Assembly: GCA_001414345.1 (NCBI GenBank)
Contig: LLCB01000024.1
Span: 1-64,000 of the forward strand
Direction of reading: 5' to 3'
DNA: 64,000 nt
Source of the DNA: Hymenoscyphus infarciens
Taxonomy: Eukaryota; Ascomycota; Leotiomycetes; Helotiales; Helotiaceae
The position numbers and the translations under genes are program-made. A model generated the notes under the pieces. It saw only the letters and a list, made by a program, of their open reading frames with translations, had not been told where the DNA came from and did no database searches. The stretch's first letter is position 1, and the number at the start of each line of letters is the position of its first letter. This document shows, in pieces, positions 11,135 to 23,300 of the stretch.

Positions 11135-13556
11135 TCAATGGTACCCCTCACCCAGATCACAAACTCCACCCTCAACAGCCATAACTCTCAGCTTGTTAAC
11201 ATACGCATCCCAGAACGAACTGCTACTCGCAGGCATAACCCACTCATTAGCCTTGGTCTCCCCCGCCGCAGCTCCATTCGTATCCTCAAACCCAGACCCA
11301 AGATCCCCATCATCATCATCCCCCTTATGGTCCAAGAGCAAGGAGAAGGAATTTCCCTGAAGCTTGCGAGCTAGCCATGCGATAGGAAGATGCTCTTCGC
11401 CATCAGATTCAGATAAACAACCACGCTCTCTGTTTGGATCCAAGGACACGCCTCCGAGGTCGTCGTCGGTGCCGGGGCTGCTGCTAGGATCGGAGTATTG
11501 TTCTCGGAGGGTTACCTTTCGCTCTTGGTAAAGCTTGGAGGAGAGCTTGACAAACAATTCGGCGGTCATCCAACCTGTTGATTGTTAGCAAAAGGAATTG
11601 TAAAGCTATTGGTGGCGGTGGAACCATTGTACGAGAGTATCTCGGAGTATCACTGATTGTTCCAACCCACTTCGCAGAATATGAGATATTGTGCGAGTAG
11701 GCCTCGAACAATCAGCATTTAGACGTTGTCATTCTTCCAGCTCGTTCGTACAACAGGAAATCAAATATTGGTGAGTACTTACTATCGTAACCAGCCTCAT
11801 GATCCATTGCCGAACCATAACGGGTATGTGCCTCATGCAACGCAATCATAGGTTGATGGATCTTCTTAAAAGGTTCTAGAAGCTCCCTAAGACCAGATCT
11901 AGAATGCGCAAACTCTTCGCTCTGGGTAGCAAGATACTTCGTATCGAAGACGGTTGGAAACAGCTCGTTGATGTCCTCTTGGAAGTGCTTAACATTGGTA
12001 GGAAGAGCGCCGATGAAGGTGTTGTAGATGAATCCAAGATCAGTAAACAAATTGTGACCGACGATAATTTGTTTCTTTGTCTTGAGCTTCTTGGTGATGG
12101 CTTTGAGCTCACGAGTAAGCTTCTGAACGAGGTTTCTATCTGGCATTTCGTCGCCCTCTCTGTAGAACCAAAGTGGGTCAATGTTAGTCAGGTCACCCCC
12201 AGCTAATGCCTCGAATATCCAGCGTAGACCGGTTTGCTTTGCAATAGCGAGCTCAAACTTCTGGTCACGGTTCTTTTGTTCCTGGAAGGCGTTAGCATAA
12301 ATAATAGAAACACGCCCTCTCCCCCATTACTCCAAAGAGTATAGAACAATTGCAGATATTGTTCGTGACGATTTAGGATACCCAAGAAATCGAGTTTCCA
12401 ATTCTCCTAAACCTTCACGAATAATGGTATTATTGTCCCAGAAGGTTTAGACAATCACCAATTCTCTTGAACCGCCTCAAAATATGGCAGGTCTACTCAA
12501 GAAAGCCTGTTTCTTACCTCTGCCTCCCGCTTTGGATTCAACTTGACAACTTGCATAAAGGCCCCTCCATTCCTAGCGAAAGTACGTAGTTCTGAAAACT
12601 CGCTGCGAACAAGTTGGTGGACCAATCGGCGTTGGTAAGAGGAAAGGGTTGAAAGGTGTGAGCCGATGTTAACGAAGTCGGTTTGTGTCTAAGAAAGTGT
12701 CAGTCTTGTCCGATTAAAGGAGTCTGCAAATGTGCGGCGGTAAACCTGTGCCTGTCTATAGCTCTTATTGGATTGACCTAAACATTTGGAACAATTTTGA
12801 ATATTAACCCAGATGTTTTGGAACAATGAGGTTCAATTGTCCTAGAGTATTTAGGGCAATGAACCAAATTGTACTAGAAACTTAAAACAACATGCTATTT
12901 CCGACCAGTGAGAAAATTGCGACATACCTTAGTATCTTCCTCCCACGCAGTAATTGTTCTTCGGGCATCCCGATAAAAGGCAAGGGCTTCAACATCAGAA
13001 GCAGGAACAACCATATGAGGAATCGTAGCGCGATCATTCCGACTCTTGTACTGCTCACGGACAATAACTTCTTCATTCCGACCCAAATAAGGAACCCCAT
13101 GCGTGAACATCCTACCAAAGTCAAAGTTATTCTTCATCAAGAATTCACAGGAACCGGTGTTGAAGCACACGTTACGCTCCAGCTTGAGGTCAGCCCCGAG
13201 AGCCTGGAGAGGAGTGACGAAGAAATTGTATGGCCGGGCGAGATAGAAGTCTGGAAAAGGTGGTTAGCTTGGTACGACGATGGTGAATTGAAGTAGACGG
13301 ATTTCGGTGATATACCTCTCTCCTTATCCTGCTCAACAATGGTGATGCCCATCTGGACCGTCGCGTACGTCTCAGCGGCCCCTTTCATGTCCTCATAGAA
13401 GTCTTGCAATAATGGCTTCCCAGCTTTTCGTTGGCCCGAGGCTGGCTGGGTGGAGATTCCGCTCATCTCCAGATCGATTGCGATGAATGAGGCATTTGAG
13501 ATATGTTTGAGGATGGGCAATAACTGCCGCTTGAAGTTGTCGGCGTCGACATCCAT
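11135..13556 (-). CDS. CAF1/PARN-family poly(A) deadenylase, 557 aa
   Basis: This is a predicted 3'-5' exoribonuclease that shortens mRNA poly(A) tails. I place five exons at 13556-13316, 13250-12928, 12688-12518, 12281-11783 and 11574-11135; all junctions keep frame. The N-terminus has the DEDD-nuclease first motif FIAIDLEMSGI (residues ~24-34). It is followed by YATVQMGI and, across intron 1, DFYLARPYNFFVTPL, typical of CAF1/PARN. NIGSHLSTLSSYQRRLVHQL fits the central region. IIVGHNLFTDLGFIYNTFIG and the later FDTKYLA supply further acidic residues, and HEAGYDSWMTAELF carries the last Asp. The C-terminal ~90 residues are acidic and Ser-rich. Introns 2-4 are 239, 236 and 208 nt, far longer than others in the window, and two contain a dispersed repeat. 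The gene diverges from the Pex26 gene. Confidence 0.93.
12400..12460. repeat. Inverted partial copy of the dispersed repeat in deadenylase intron 3
   Basis: CCTAAACC...ATTATTGTCCCAGAAGGTTTAG on the plus strand resembles the reverse complement of the 39.2-kb copy. Its ends CTAAACCTTC and GAAGGTTTAG are themselves perfect 10-bp inverted repeats, so the element could fold as a hairpin in the transcript. Confidence 0.55.
12766..12863. repeat. Dispersed short repeat in deadenylase intron 2
   Basis: About 98 bp with CCTAAACATTTGGAACAATT, GAATATTAACCCAG and GGAACAATGAGG in order. The same blocks in the same order occur in the intergenic copy at 39232-39345, with small differences. A partial, inverted copy lies in intron 3 (about 12400-12460), and weaker relatives at about 10790-10830 and 14160-14230. 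There is no coding capacity. Its size suggests a MITE-like or introner-like element. Confidence 0.7.
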
Positions 13557-14545
13557 TTTGCCAATTGTTTCCTATGAGAAACAAACCTTGCCTGGAGGGG
13601 TCAACGATATGGCCTAAACAGGAAAAAGTTTGGGGAACAGTGGTGAGGGGGAGAAGTCGCGTGTAAGCTCCGACGCGTGGAGAGAAATATCAGGTTGCGG
13701 TTAGGGAGTTCAAGCCGCAAGAGCGAATGAATGGGTGAAGAGCAAGGCCGACCAGGCCGATAAGCGAACAAAGGTGAGGGAAAAGGCTGCGGGAAGTTTT
13801 ATACTTGTGCATGAGAAGAACCCAAATTACATTTGAAAACTGAGGTGGCCAGGAGTCCTCTGTTGAGAGTGCAGCAGTCGTGGACTGAGGGGGAAGTTGG
13901 GAACCTCAATTTGTAGAAATCATGAATCATGGATCAGAAGAAGATGTGGATTATTCTGAAAAGTGCGAGAGGGAAGATCAGTCATATACAAAGCCAACGT
14001 TTGCAGCTGTTTTACCAGTTCTGCCCTGATTGTTAGCATGAAAGGTTTGGGTTTGTAGGTCATACCTAGTGAAGTTTCTCACCAAATTACCACTTCAAAG
14101 CGATGAAGCAGGCTGTTGTCAAAGTGGCATTTAAGGTTATTACTCTGATTCAAAGCATTCACCTAGATAACTTGAGACAATTGAAGCAGATTATTCTAGA
14201 GATCTAGATTAATGTTCCTAATATGTCTTGAACAACAACAGCTATTTACTATTTACTAGCTACCGATTTCGTAGGAGTAGCATATTTAACTACAAGTAAG
14301 GTTTTATGCAAGGAACCCACCACGAACCCAAGCTCTCATTTCCAACCAATCAGACCCGTCCAAAGTTGGAGGTTTGTGGGGGGGTTCCGCCCCAAAATTT
14401 TGAGCCTCGGCTCCGGGTCTCGTCCATCGCGAACTTCATTCCTGACATTTCCCGTCCCTCTCTCCCTCTCTCTCTCCCTCTCCCTCCACCGCCCACCCTT
14501 CCAACATATCTCCTTGCTCCCCACAGAAAGGGCCTCACAGCAAGT
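13557..14545. promoter_or_regulatory. Shared divergent upstream region of deadenylase and Pex26 genes
   Basis: This 989-bp interval separates two divergent start codons, so it must hold both promoters. A CT-rich tract (CTCTCCCTCTCTCTCTCC) at 14458-14480 sits just before the Pex26 start, as is common in fungal core promoters. A weak copy of the dispersed repeat lies around 14160-14230. Confidence 0.6.
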
Positions 14546-15952
14546 ATGGCCTCCTCCATCGCGACGACACTCAGTCCCACCAGAGAAACCCTCTCCTCAT
14601 CTCAATTGCTATCCTCATCCATCTCCTCCCTCTCAAACTCCACCTCTTCCTCCCGACACGCCAGTTCCCAAATCTCCAAGATCTACAAGCAGTCCTCGAC
14701 ATTGTTTCTCACGCGTCGACTACCCGAATCCTTATCCACCATCTTACCTGTCATCACCCCACCCAGTTTTGAAGATACGGGGGTCGAGAACGAGGTCGCG
14801 CCCGTTGCGAAGGCCAGTCGGACAACGAGGATAAAAGTTTGGAGTTTATATCTAACCATCTTGAATGCGGTCGCGGAACTGGATCCGGACGAGGGGAAAC
14901 AGGCCTTTGGGAGTTCGGATTGGAGAGCGTTGGTGACCAAGGTGCGGGACGGAGAGGTGTGGGAGGAGGTGGTGAAGAATGGGTATGGAGGGGTTGAAGG
15001 GGATGTTGATTCGGATGTTGTGATCAATTTGTATGTCCTTTCTATTCTCTCTAACCCTCAAATATACTAATTATCATACAGAGCAACCTTACTCCTCGCC
15101 CACGCCCGCACCCAAAAAATAAACCAAACCCGCCTTGAAACCTACCTCGCAGCTTCCACGCAACCTAACCTCGACATCTCCTCGCGAATGCAAGACCACG
15201 CCCGCACACACAAACGATCCACCACCACAAACGGAACCGACACTCCCCGCGACCTAAACGCCCGTGTAAAAATCCTAGAAATTTATACCCTCCATGTCCT
15301 ATTGAAAAACAACGAATGGGACTACGCCCGAGAATTCATATCCATCTCTGCCGTCCTAGACGAAGAACGACGAGAAGCGTTTCTGCAAGCTCTCCAAACA
15401 TTACAAGATGAACATCATGAAGCCGAGCGAAGGGAGAAGGAAGAACGGAGGTACCAAGAAGAGCAGTTGAAGAAAGATATCGAGGATGCGCGGCGTCGGC
15501 GACTAGAAAACGAACAGCGAGAACGGAAACGAGAAGAGGAGGAAAAGTTGCGGCGGGGAGGAAGTGAAATCGATTACGGAGTGGAAGAAACACGTTCTGG
15601 AACTGCCCGGTCGACAAAGGCGGATTCGAGTAGGGGGTCTATAAAAGGGTCAAGGAAACAGACTTCTACGACGTCTCCTGCTGCTGCTACGAATAGGAAA
15701 TTACCTCCTCCGAGCATGCTGACGAGGATGAGTACTATTATATCTAATATCCATACTCTCATCTTGCAAAACATGGTGGGAGGCTTCAAAACTCGACCTA
15801 TGTTTTTATTGCAGATGCTTGCGTTTATTATTAGTATCCTCGTCGTGGTTAGTCGGAAAGAAGTCAAGACAAGAATCAAGAATATCATGGCTGCTAGTTG
15901 GGGCAAGCTCAGTGGGACGGTGAAGATGGGCGGGAAGGTTAGTTATATTTGA
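14546..15952 (+). CDS. PEX26: Pex26-type peroxin (tail-anchored), 451 aa
   Basis: This is a predicted peroxisomal membrane anchor for the Pex1/Pex6 AAA complex that recycles import receptors. Exons are 14546-15030 and 15082-15952, joined in phase at a GTATGT...CAG intron of 51 nt. The N-terminus is Ser/Thr-rich ([18 protein letters not shown]) and is followed by [20 protein letters not shown], which I associate with fungal proteins annotated as peroxin 26. The middle is a charged, probably coiled-coil segment rich in E/R (residues ~240-310). A single hydrophobic helix ([16 protein letters not shown], about residues 404-419) lies near the C-terminus with a short basic tail, as expected for a tail-anchored protein. 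The open frame extends upstream to 14306, but the ATG at 14546 follows the CT-rich leader and starts the conserved part. The family name rests on memory of the motif. Confidence 0.8.
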
Positions 15953-16675
15953 TTTTGCAAGCCTGGGCTGGAGTGGTCCGAATTAATGATGCCCACGATG
16001 GGAGGTTGAGGGAGGTTTCTGGGGGGGAGGGGAAGCTTGAGGCGGAAGTGTATAATATTGTGAGTGAGAGCGACGTCCTTTTGTATATACGGGTTTTATG
16101 GGTGTTAGGCGTTCTCTTTCTATCCGGGAGTCGGGAAACAAAATTAAGAATGAAAGTCAAGTGAGGAAGTCTGGGAAATCTGGATTGGGATAAGAGAGAG
16201 CAGATGAGCTGCTATCAATGAAAGGTCATTATGAAAACTCTTGTTTCCTATACTTGTTTCTTGTTATTTGCTCACCATGCTCTCATAACACCACCGAAAA
16301 GAGAGGAATCAGAGAAGCACAAATGAGATTTTGGTGAAGTTCGTTTTTGTTGTAGGATAAGGAGTCTAGTGAGTGAGTGAGCACGAAGTAAGGAATAATC
16401 AAAGCCGGCTCAAGTTATATTGAGGAATTAGAAAACCCAGAGCCATCTTCTCCCATCACCCCGACAGACGTCAAAATTACATGTCAAGACTTTGTCAAGA
16501 AATTTTAAAAAGAGGTCATGTATTCATATCTGTATCCCATACAACAACAAAAAACAAAGTATCCATTCCGCTAAGAGAATCACACAGCCTCTAATCCCCA
16601 CCCTTCTCATAACAACCCAGGTGATCTAGGGAATAGGCATATAAATACAGAGTTCTCCCCAATCTTTCCCCCTCT
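15953..16675. other. Convergent 3' intergenic region
   Basis: This lies between the 3' ends of the Pex26 and lectin genes. It contains no gene or repeat that I recognise and presumably holds both polyadenylation regions. Confidence 0.6.
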
Positions 16676-18099
16676 TCACAAATACTTTTTCGGTCCATTC
16701 GCCTTTCTCCTCTTATAAAGGATATAAGCACCCACAACAACAACCTGACTAGCAACCACAACCAAAAAGAACTTCCCCAATCCAGTACCAGTTTTGGCAA
16801 GGGTACCAATCATACTATGATGGGTATCTCTGACTGCGGTTTTCAGACCTGACATGTGTTGATTTAAAGCTTCGTGGAGATCGGCCTTGGTTGCTCGGAC
16901 ATCGGAGTGGATATCTTTAAGGACGTTGGGTGTGCCTTCTTGGATCTTGATGGAAGCTTCCATACTATGGAGTTTCGCCATAAGAGCATCATGTCGACGC
17001 GAGGAGTCAAGTTGGAATTCATTGAAATCACGGTTTATAGTTGAGATGTGCTTCATCATTATCTGAAGACGGTTGTGTAAGTCGGCGAATTGCTCCGCAG
17101 AGCTGTGGAATTGAGAGGCTGGTGCTTCTTCGCTGTAAGAAGGGATATCGGAGTTTTGCTTCTTGGCTTGTTCTTGTTTTTGCCCTATTGGTTTTTGGGT
17201 TTCTGGTTGCGCTGGGGTGTCGGCTGCTGCGTATTTTGCGTCTTCGTGGATGGCATTTTGACCTGCGGCGTCGGGGGCGTGGTTATCGGTCGTGGTGACA
17301 AATTTGAAGACTTCGAAGGAGTCGGGGTTTTCTGCTGAGGCGGCGGAGATACCGAAGAAGTTTCCTAGGGGGAGCTTGACCTTTGTGGACTCGAAGCAAG
17401 CGTTCCCATCTACTGTTACTTTGAAGGACTTGTCGGATTGGCGGATGGCAATTCGGGAGGGGCGTCCTAGATTTCGGAAGGAATAGGTGCAGTGTCCAAA
17501 TGCGAGACTGTCTACACTGTGATGGGATTTGTAGTCTGCGCTACCGTCGTTGAGGAAACCCCTTATGAACCCGCCCTGTTATATCGTTAGCCGGGAATTC
17601 AATTGTGGGACAGAGGGTCATTACTGATCCTGCATACTGGTCCACAACAAGCGCAAATCCGTCAAACTTCCCAACTGTGTATATGCTCGATGTCCCAACA
17701 AGGTCTTTTCCGTTATTGACATACCATATGTTCATGTTTCCTCCTCCTCGTTCCGGTCCTGTTGCACGGAAATCGATATCGACGGTCCATTGGGAATGTA
17801 CCAGGGCACTTTCGGCCCATATTGCTCCTCTCTGGTTTCCTGGTACTGGCGGGGTGAGGACTAATTTGTTGGAGAGGATTTCGGGAGGGTCTGGTTTCCC
17901 TATGATGTGCCAATTTGGTACTGCTCGAGCATTGGGTGATATTCTGGGACTTGTTAGTTGAAGAACCACAATTTGGTATGAAGCTGTAGACTTGCTTTCC
18001 ATTATGACCAAAACTCAGTTCGTTGCTGAGATATGTAGCTTGCGCCGAGGAGAACAACAAGGCTGATGCCAGCGCCAGCGAGGAAGTAGAGAAGACCAT
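16676..18099 (-). CDS. L-type lectin cargo receptor (ERGIC-53/Emp47-like), 440 aa
   Basis: This is a predicted type I membrane lectin that carries glycoproteins between ER and Golgi. Exons are 18099-17996, 17943-17625 and 17575-16676. The signal peptide is MVFSTSSLALASALLFSSAQ. The lectin domain contains FGHNGKISPNARAVPNWHI, NNGKDLVGTSSIYTVG, FALVVDQYAGSGG and FLNDGSADYK. A helical stalk (residues ~315-400) precedes a membrane helix (FFLVVVASQVVVVGAYILY) and a short basic tail ending KKYL, which fits the KKxx COPI retrieval signal. Intron 1 (17995-17944) uses a GC donor (GCAAGT) with a normal CAG acceptor. No GT donor there restores the frame, so this is a genuine GC-AG intron by my reading. 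Intron 2 is 49 nt. Confidence 0.93.
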
Positions 18100-18238
18100 C
18101 TTAAGTAAATGCTCTACTTAACCTAGAGAAAGAAGTAGAGAGATGGGTATAAGTAACGTATGCAATAGCCGCACATAAAATTGTTATGAGCAATGCAGTA
18201 GGAAGACACGCTGGCGCTTCTGCCAAAGTATTTCCTGG

Positions 18239-18691
18239 CTATTGCAATTCGTCTGCTGCGTCTGTACTTCCTCGGCCCTGATCCTTCTTAAGGACAGCTT
18301 GCGCAACCGTTCGCACAATATCCGTGACGCAGTAAATGGCCACCACCCCGAATATCAGATTCCGAATTGGTTTTCCTAGACTGGTAATGGAGGGACCGAT
18401 GTTTATGGTAAAAGTATGGGAAACAAAATGCTTGACGGCGATTTCGGTGGGCATAAATGCTGCGTCCATGATCTGCTGCTGGAGCTGTTTGAAGCTCTCC
18501 CCCAATGGAGGGAGAGAATGCGAGAGGACCCCTGCAGTGAGAAGCGTCGGGTCGGCCCTTGCTCTCAGGTCCTCCGTGCGAGCGACGAAAACACCACGAA
18601 CAACAAATCACCACCAGGAACAAATCACCACCAGGACAAAGTACAACCAGAGCTTGAGAGATGTCTCAATGGCAGACTTATACCCCTCCAT
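18239..18691 (-). pseudogene. Small membrane-protein ORF broken by one in-frame TGA
   Basis: From ATG at 18691 the frame runs [18 protein letters not shown] and on through a hydrophobic segment. It meets TGA at 18610-18608 (codon 28), then continues without a stop for 122 codons to TGA/TAG at 18239. The second part ([18 protein letters not shown]; later [14 protein letters not shown]; then a helix [16 protein letters not shown]) looks like real protein. A perfect 17-bp direct duplication (TCCTGGTGGTGATTTGT twice in a row) lies just where the stop falls. The ORF overlaps the ALG8 start on the other strand by about 20 bp. It may be a gene inactivated by the duplication, a gene with an unrecognised intron, or a chance open frame. 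I do not recognise a family. Confidence 0.4.
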
Positions 18692-20344
18692 AGCACAATG
18701 TGCGGTTGTAGCCACCGCCTTCAAACTGCTACTCTTCCCTGCATAGTAAGTCTCCCAATTGGAAGCTATTCTCTGAGCGCGAATTAACAGCTAGCAGTAA
18801 ATCCACCGACTTTGAGGTTCACAGAAATTGGCTGGCCATCACGAACAGCTTGCCGGTGCAGGAATGGTATTTTGAAAAGACCTCGGAATGGACTCTCGAT
18901 TATCCTCCCTTCTTCGCCGGTTTCGAATGGATCCTCTCCCAATTCGCGAAGCTGATAGATCCGGAAATGTTGAAGGTGTCCAATTTGGGTTTTGATAGTT
19001 GGCAGACCATATACTTTCAGCGGGCAAGCGTTATTGCTACGGAATTGGTGCTGGTATATGCGCTTCATCTGTAAGTGAATATTTGGTTTATGGTCGATTT
19101 GTGCAGGTGGTATATAGACTCTAACTGACATCTACCAAAGCTTCTTAAAATCCGCCCCGCAAGCATTAAAGCGCCCATCCCACGCCGCTGCCCTCTCCCT
19201 TCTTCTGTCACCTGGACTTCTGATAATCGATCATATCCATTTCCAGTACAATGGTTTCATGTACGGACTCTTGATTTTGTCGCTAGTTTTGGCAAGGAAG
19301 AAGTCGACCACTCTAGCAAGTGGACTACTTTTTGCCATTTTATTATGTTTGAAGCACATTTACCTATACCTTGCACCCGCATACTTCGTGTTCTTATTAC
19401 GAGCCTACTGCCTTGGGCCAAAATCAATTTTCCATATTCGATTTGGCAATGCGATCAAGCTTGGTACAGGGATTATTGCCATTTTCGGAGCTGCCTTTGG
19501 ACCATTCGCATATTGGGGTCAGATACCTCAATTGATGAGTAGATTGTTTCCATTTTCTCGCGGACTTTGCCATGCCTACTGGGCTCCAAATATCTGGGCA
19601 ATGTACTCATTCACTGACCGAGTCTTGATCTATGGTGAGTAAAAGTCTGGACTTTTTTATAATTAACCTAAGTATATACTAGTTGGTCCTCGAATTGGTC
19701 TAGCAGTCAATCAAGATTCAGTAAACAGCGTAACCCGAGGTCTCGTAGGCGACACCTCTTTCGCAGTCCTCCCAGAAATCACCGCAAAGACAACCTTCGC
19801 CTTAACCCTCTTATTCCAGATCATCCCCTTAATCAAGCTCTTCTTCAATCCAACCTGGGACACCTTCATTGGCGCCGTAACTCTCTGCGGCTACGCCTCC
19901 TTCCTCTTCGGCTGGCACGTCCACGAAAAAGCCATCCTCCTCGTCATCATCCCATTTAGTCTCATCGCCCTAAAAGACCGACGATACCTCGGTGCCTTTC
20001 GCCCTCTTGCGGTAGCTGGTCATGTCTCACTCTTCCCTTTGCTTTTCACGGCTGCGGAATTCCCCATTAAAACTGTTTATACGATTTTCTGGCTTGTGTT
20101 ATTTCTTCTAGCTTTTGATAGACTTGCGCCGGCTAGTAGTCGCTCGAGGATCTTTTTGTTTGATAGGTTTTCACTGCTTTATATTGCGGTTAGTATCCCG
20201 TTGATACTTTATTGTAGTCTTTTGCATGGGGTGATTTGGGGAGAGAGGTTTGAGTTTTTGCCGTTGATGTTTACGAGTTCTTATTCTGCTGTGGGAGTGG
20301 TGGGTAGTTGGGTAGGGTTTTTGGTTGTATATTTTACTAGCTAG
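18669..20344 (+). CDS. ALG8: Dolichyl-P-Glc glucosyltransferase ALG8, 501 aa
   Basis: It adds the second glucose to the lipid-linked oligosaccharide in the ER lumen (N-glycan precursor assembly, ALG6/ALG8 family). Exons are 18669-18745, 18798-19070, 19141-19634 and 19683-20344; all junctions keep frame. The start [10 protein letters not shown] precedes a first helix. The luminal signature [16 protein letters not shown] spans intron 1 and is characteristic of ALG6/ALG8. [40 protein letters not shown] and [15 protein letters not shown] follow in family order. The protein is strongly hydrophobic with roughly a dozen helices and ends in YFTS. ALG8 rather than ALG6 is favoured by the [20 protein letters not shown] segment. 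Length fits the family. Confidence 0.93.
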
Positions 20345-23300
20345 GTGGAAGGAATGATACCCTTTTTGTTGTTTGGTACAGATGCAATCAACCCGATTTT
20401 TGAGGGTGATTGCTGGACTCACGATGAGTACAAATGTGGAGGTAGACATTTTGGGTTCGTACTTACTTACTAACCTAGCTCTCGTTGCTCTAACCTTGAT
20501 ATACTTGGTCTAGATATTTTTATCATTAGAACGGAACCAAACTACTGTGGTGAGAGGCTCGCTATCATGAAGCTGTGTGAGTTTGGGGAAGTGAGAAGAC
20601 CAGCGTTTTGTGAGCTCTTCAAAATAGGGATCATACGTTATTGGCATCGCGACTTACCTGTGAAGCATGTCTTCTTTTCCCAAGCAATAGTTCCTATGTA
20701 TAGTATACCCTATCAACCGACAAATTCCATATTGCGAGAAGGAACGAGCAGCTCGAGGCACTGTGGAAAGACGACCGGGTGGTTGTTCATTACTTGCCAT
20801 GCGGTAGACAGTAAAAGTGGCAGTGAAGGTATCGGGGTCGTTGGTGCCTGCCTGTTCTTGCTTTCTGGGGGCTGAAGTAATTCAAGTAAAATATCCCAAA
20901 ACATTATAAAATTCTAGCTCGAGAGATTTTTATGACGGGTTTTATTGCTTTGTATCATGAGCTTACTTGCGCGTGAGAGACAGCAATATAAGAATGGCTT
21001 TATGGCCTCGTGGCCCTTTTCCTGCTTGGTGCTCGAAGTCTCGAAGTGTTGGTTTTTCTCTTTAGGAGTGAAGCGTTACTTGTTCCCTGCCAATAGTAAA
21101 GTTTCAAGGGCTTCGCTTTAGGGGGTGGAGTTGAGGTAGGTAGTTTAAGAAGGAAAGTGTAAGAGCTTCAGTCTTTGTTCTAAATACGTCTTCAAGTAAA
21201 GAGTAGGACGATCAAAAGTAGAAGTTCAGCAAGCTTAGAACAATTGAGGAAGCGAGTTTCTAAAATTGTATAAAGTGCGGAGAGCGAGAGTTGTTTGCTG
21301 CCGCTTTTGTTTTATGTTCTTTATGCTTGGACAACGGGTTTATTTTGTACTAGTATCGACAAAGAATAGGTCACAGTATTGCATCTGTGCTGCAATTGCG
21401 ATTCTGGGCAATTGGGTACCCTTTCAACATAACTAAATTGGAAGAAATGCCCATACCTGTCTCCCTAGCTTTCGTTGTCCCAACTGTCTAGGTTAACTAA
21501 CGTAGTCCTCATTCCCCTAAAACCATGACACAGATTATTTCAAACAATGATTTCAATTGGCTTTCTAGAAAACTCCATCGCGAGCCTCGGTCCTTGGACC
21601 TTGCAGTGGCACGACATTGCACTGTAGGCTTGATCGATTAAAAAAAAAAAAGACTGATGTGGAGCATTTTTATGTAAGAAAAGAGCCGTGTAGAACTATG
21701 AACTGCTGTTGTGCGAACAAAAATCAAAAAAATCGAAGCAACTGAATCGACTTCCACCTGCTCCGAAGCCCCTGAATTACCCGAAAAATAGTTGCTCGAG
21801 ACATAAAATTGTCCAAATCGATTAATTTCAGTCTCTCCATTACTGTCAATCACTGGGTGGTGAAATATTATAGACCCAAAGTCGGATTGTCGGAGAGTTT
21901 TTAGTGCTGGAATTTTCTAACGAACCCTTGGGAGTGGATGCGAACCCAGTCACGTGCACTAGCGCCGTTCACCGCTGCGCTCCCCCTACCGAGCTTGTGT
22001 CGTGGCAGTTTTCCAAACCCCAAGTTCGGAAGAACGGGTTTTATTAACAATACAATTTAACGTGAATCAACCTCCACCAACATGTCTGGATAGACATAAA
22101 CTGCTTTCCCAATTATCCAACTTCCCAACATTTGGTTCCTGAATCTCCTCGAACCCCTGAAAAGGAGGCGCCTAGCGAGTCGCGACACCTCTGTACGCGC
22201 CTAGCCGTAGAAAGCCACAAATTGTTGTGTGCACCTCAGTATTTATGTTTGATGCTGATTTTTCTGCTCGAAAGGGATTCATTATTGAATTACTCAGCTG
22301 ATTTGGTCAGTCAATATGAGTGCATCGAATGTTGGGGGTCATCAAAGGATGATGAAGGGGACTAGGTTTAACACCTAGAGACTATATTAGGTTTTCGTGC
22401 ACCATCACCACAAATAGTTATTTTATCCTAGCGATCGGAAGGATTTTCGAACATCTTAGACTCGATCACATCAGTTGCGCGATTGGATTTTAATTTTAAT
22501 AGGCTCGATGCCCAGGGGTTGTGTCGAGGTGGATGCGTGATTTTGAGGCTACCAAGATTTCCTCAACCAAGAAAAGTTTATATTGATAGATAGTGCAATA
22601 AGAATGTGTGAAACGCATACAATTGAGTACTTGATCGAGAGAGCTCACTCTAAGCTTCCCAACGAGCCCAAGAAAGTGGGCGGTTTCAACTTGCTGCTGT
22701 TCGCAGGCTCGCTTTCAAGCAGGAGAGTGCCCAGGGGTGCAGCATTTCGTGGGCCGGATCGGAACTGGAAAGCTAAGCGTTAGGAGCCGTAGACTAATGT
22801 ACCATAGACTAATGTGCCATGAGAGCTCGGAAACCCCAAAAGTCGGGTTCCTGGATCTCTCTGGCATACTGGTAGAATAATAGCTTCATGCCAGACTTGT
22901 TGTTAGGCACAAAAGTATTGAGCGACTGAGGAGGACGACCCGCGAATTCTTACACCCCCTTGTGAAGTGCAGGGATAACCGACTAGGGTGGCTCCGGCGT
23001 CCTTGCAAAACCCGCACTAGTACCTCCTCCCGACCTTCTTTCAACCCAGAGACCTTCCACAAAATTCAACGCGCACCACTTGTCAACATTCTCTTCCCCC
23101 CATCAATCGGCCTCAACCACAACGCCGCCCCCCAAGCGACAACGCTTCATGCGATCCCTCAAACACGTCTGAAAGTCAATAGACGCGATCGAGAGCATAT
23201 ATCAGTAAGTTTTGATATTGATGTTCATACATACCCACACCTTCTGGCTTCCAACCTCAGCCTCCGCTCCACCTCCACCACTGCCTTGAGCAGCCTCGGG

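Noticed and set aside
20567..20875. 102-codon plus-strand ORF
   Set aside because: No motif, signal peptide or splice extension, and composition like the flanking non-coding DNA.
21925..22010. Possible tRNA or tRNA-derived element on the minus strand (GGGTTCGCATCC box)
   Set aside because: A B-box-like word and a loose A-box-like word are present, but I could not pair an acceptor stem, anticodon arm or T stem. A tRNAscan-SE run would settle it.
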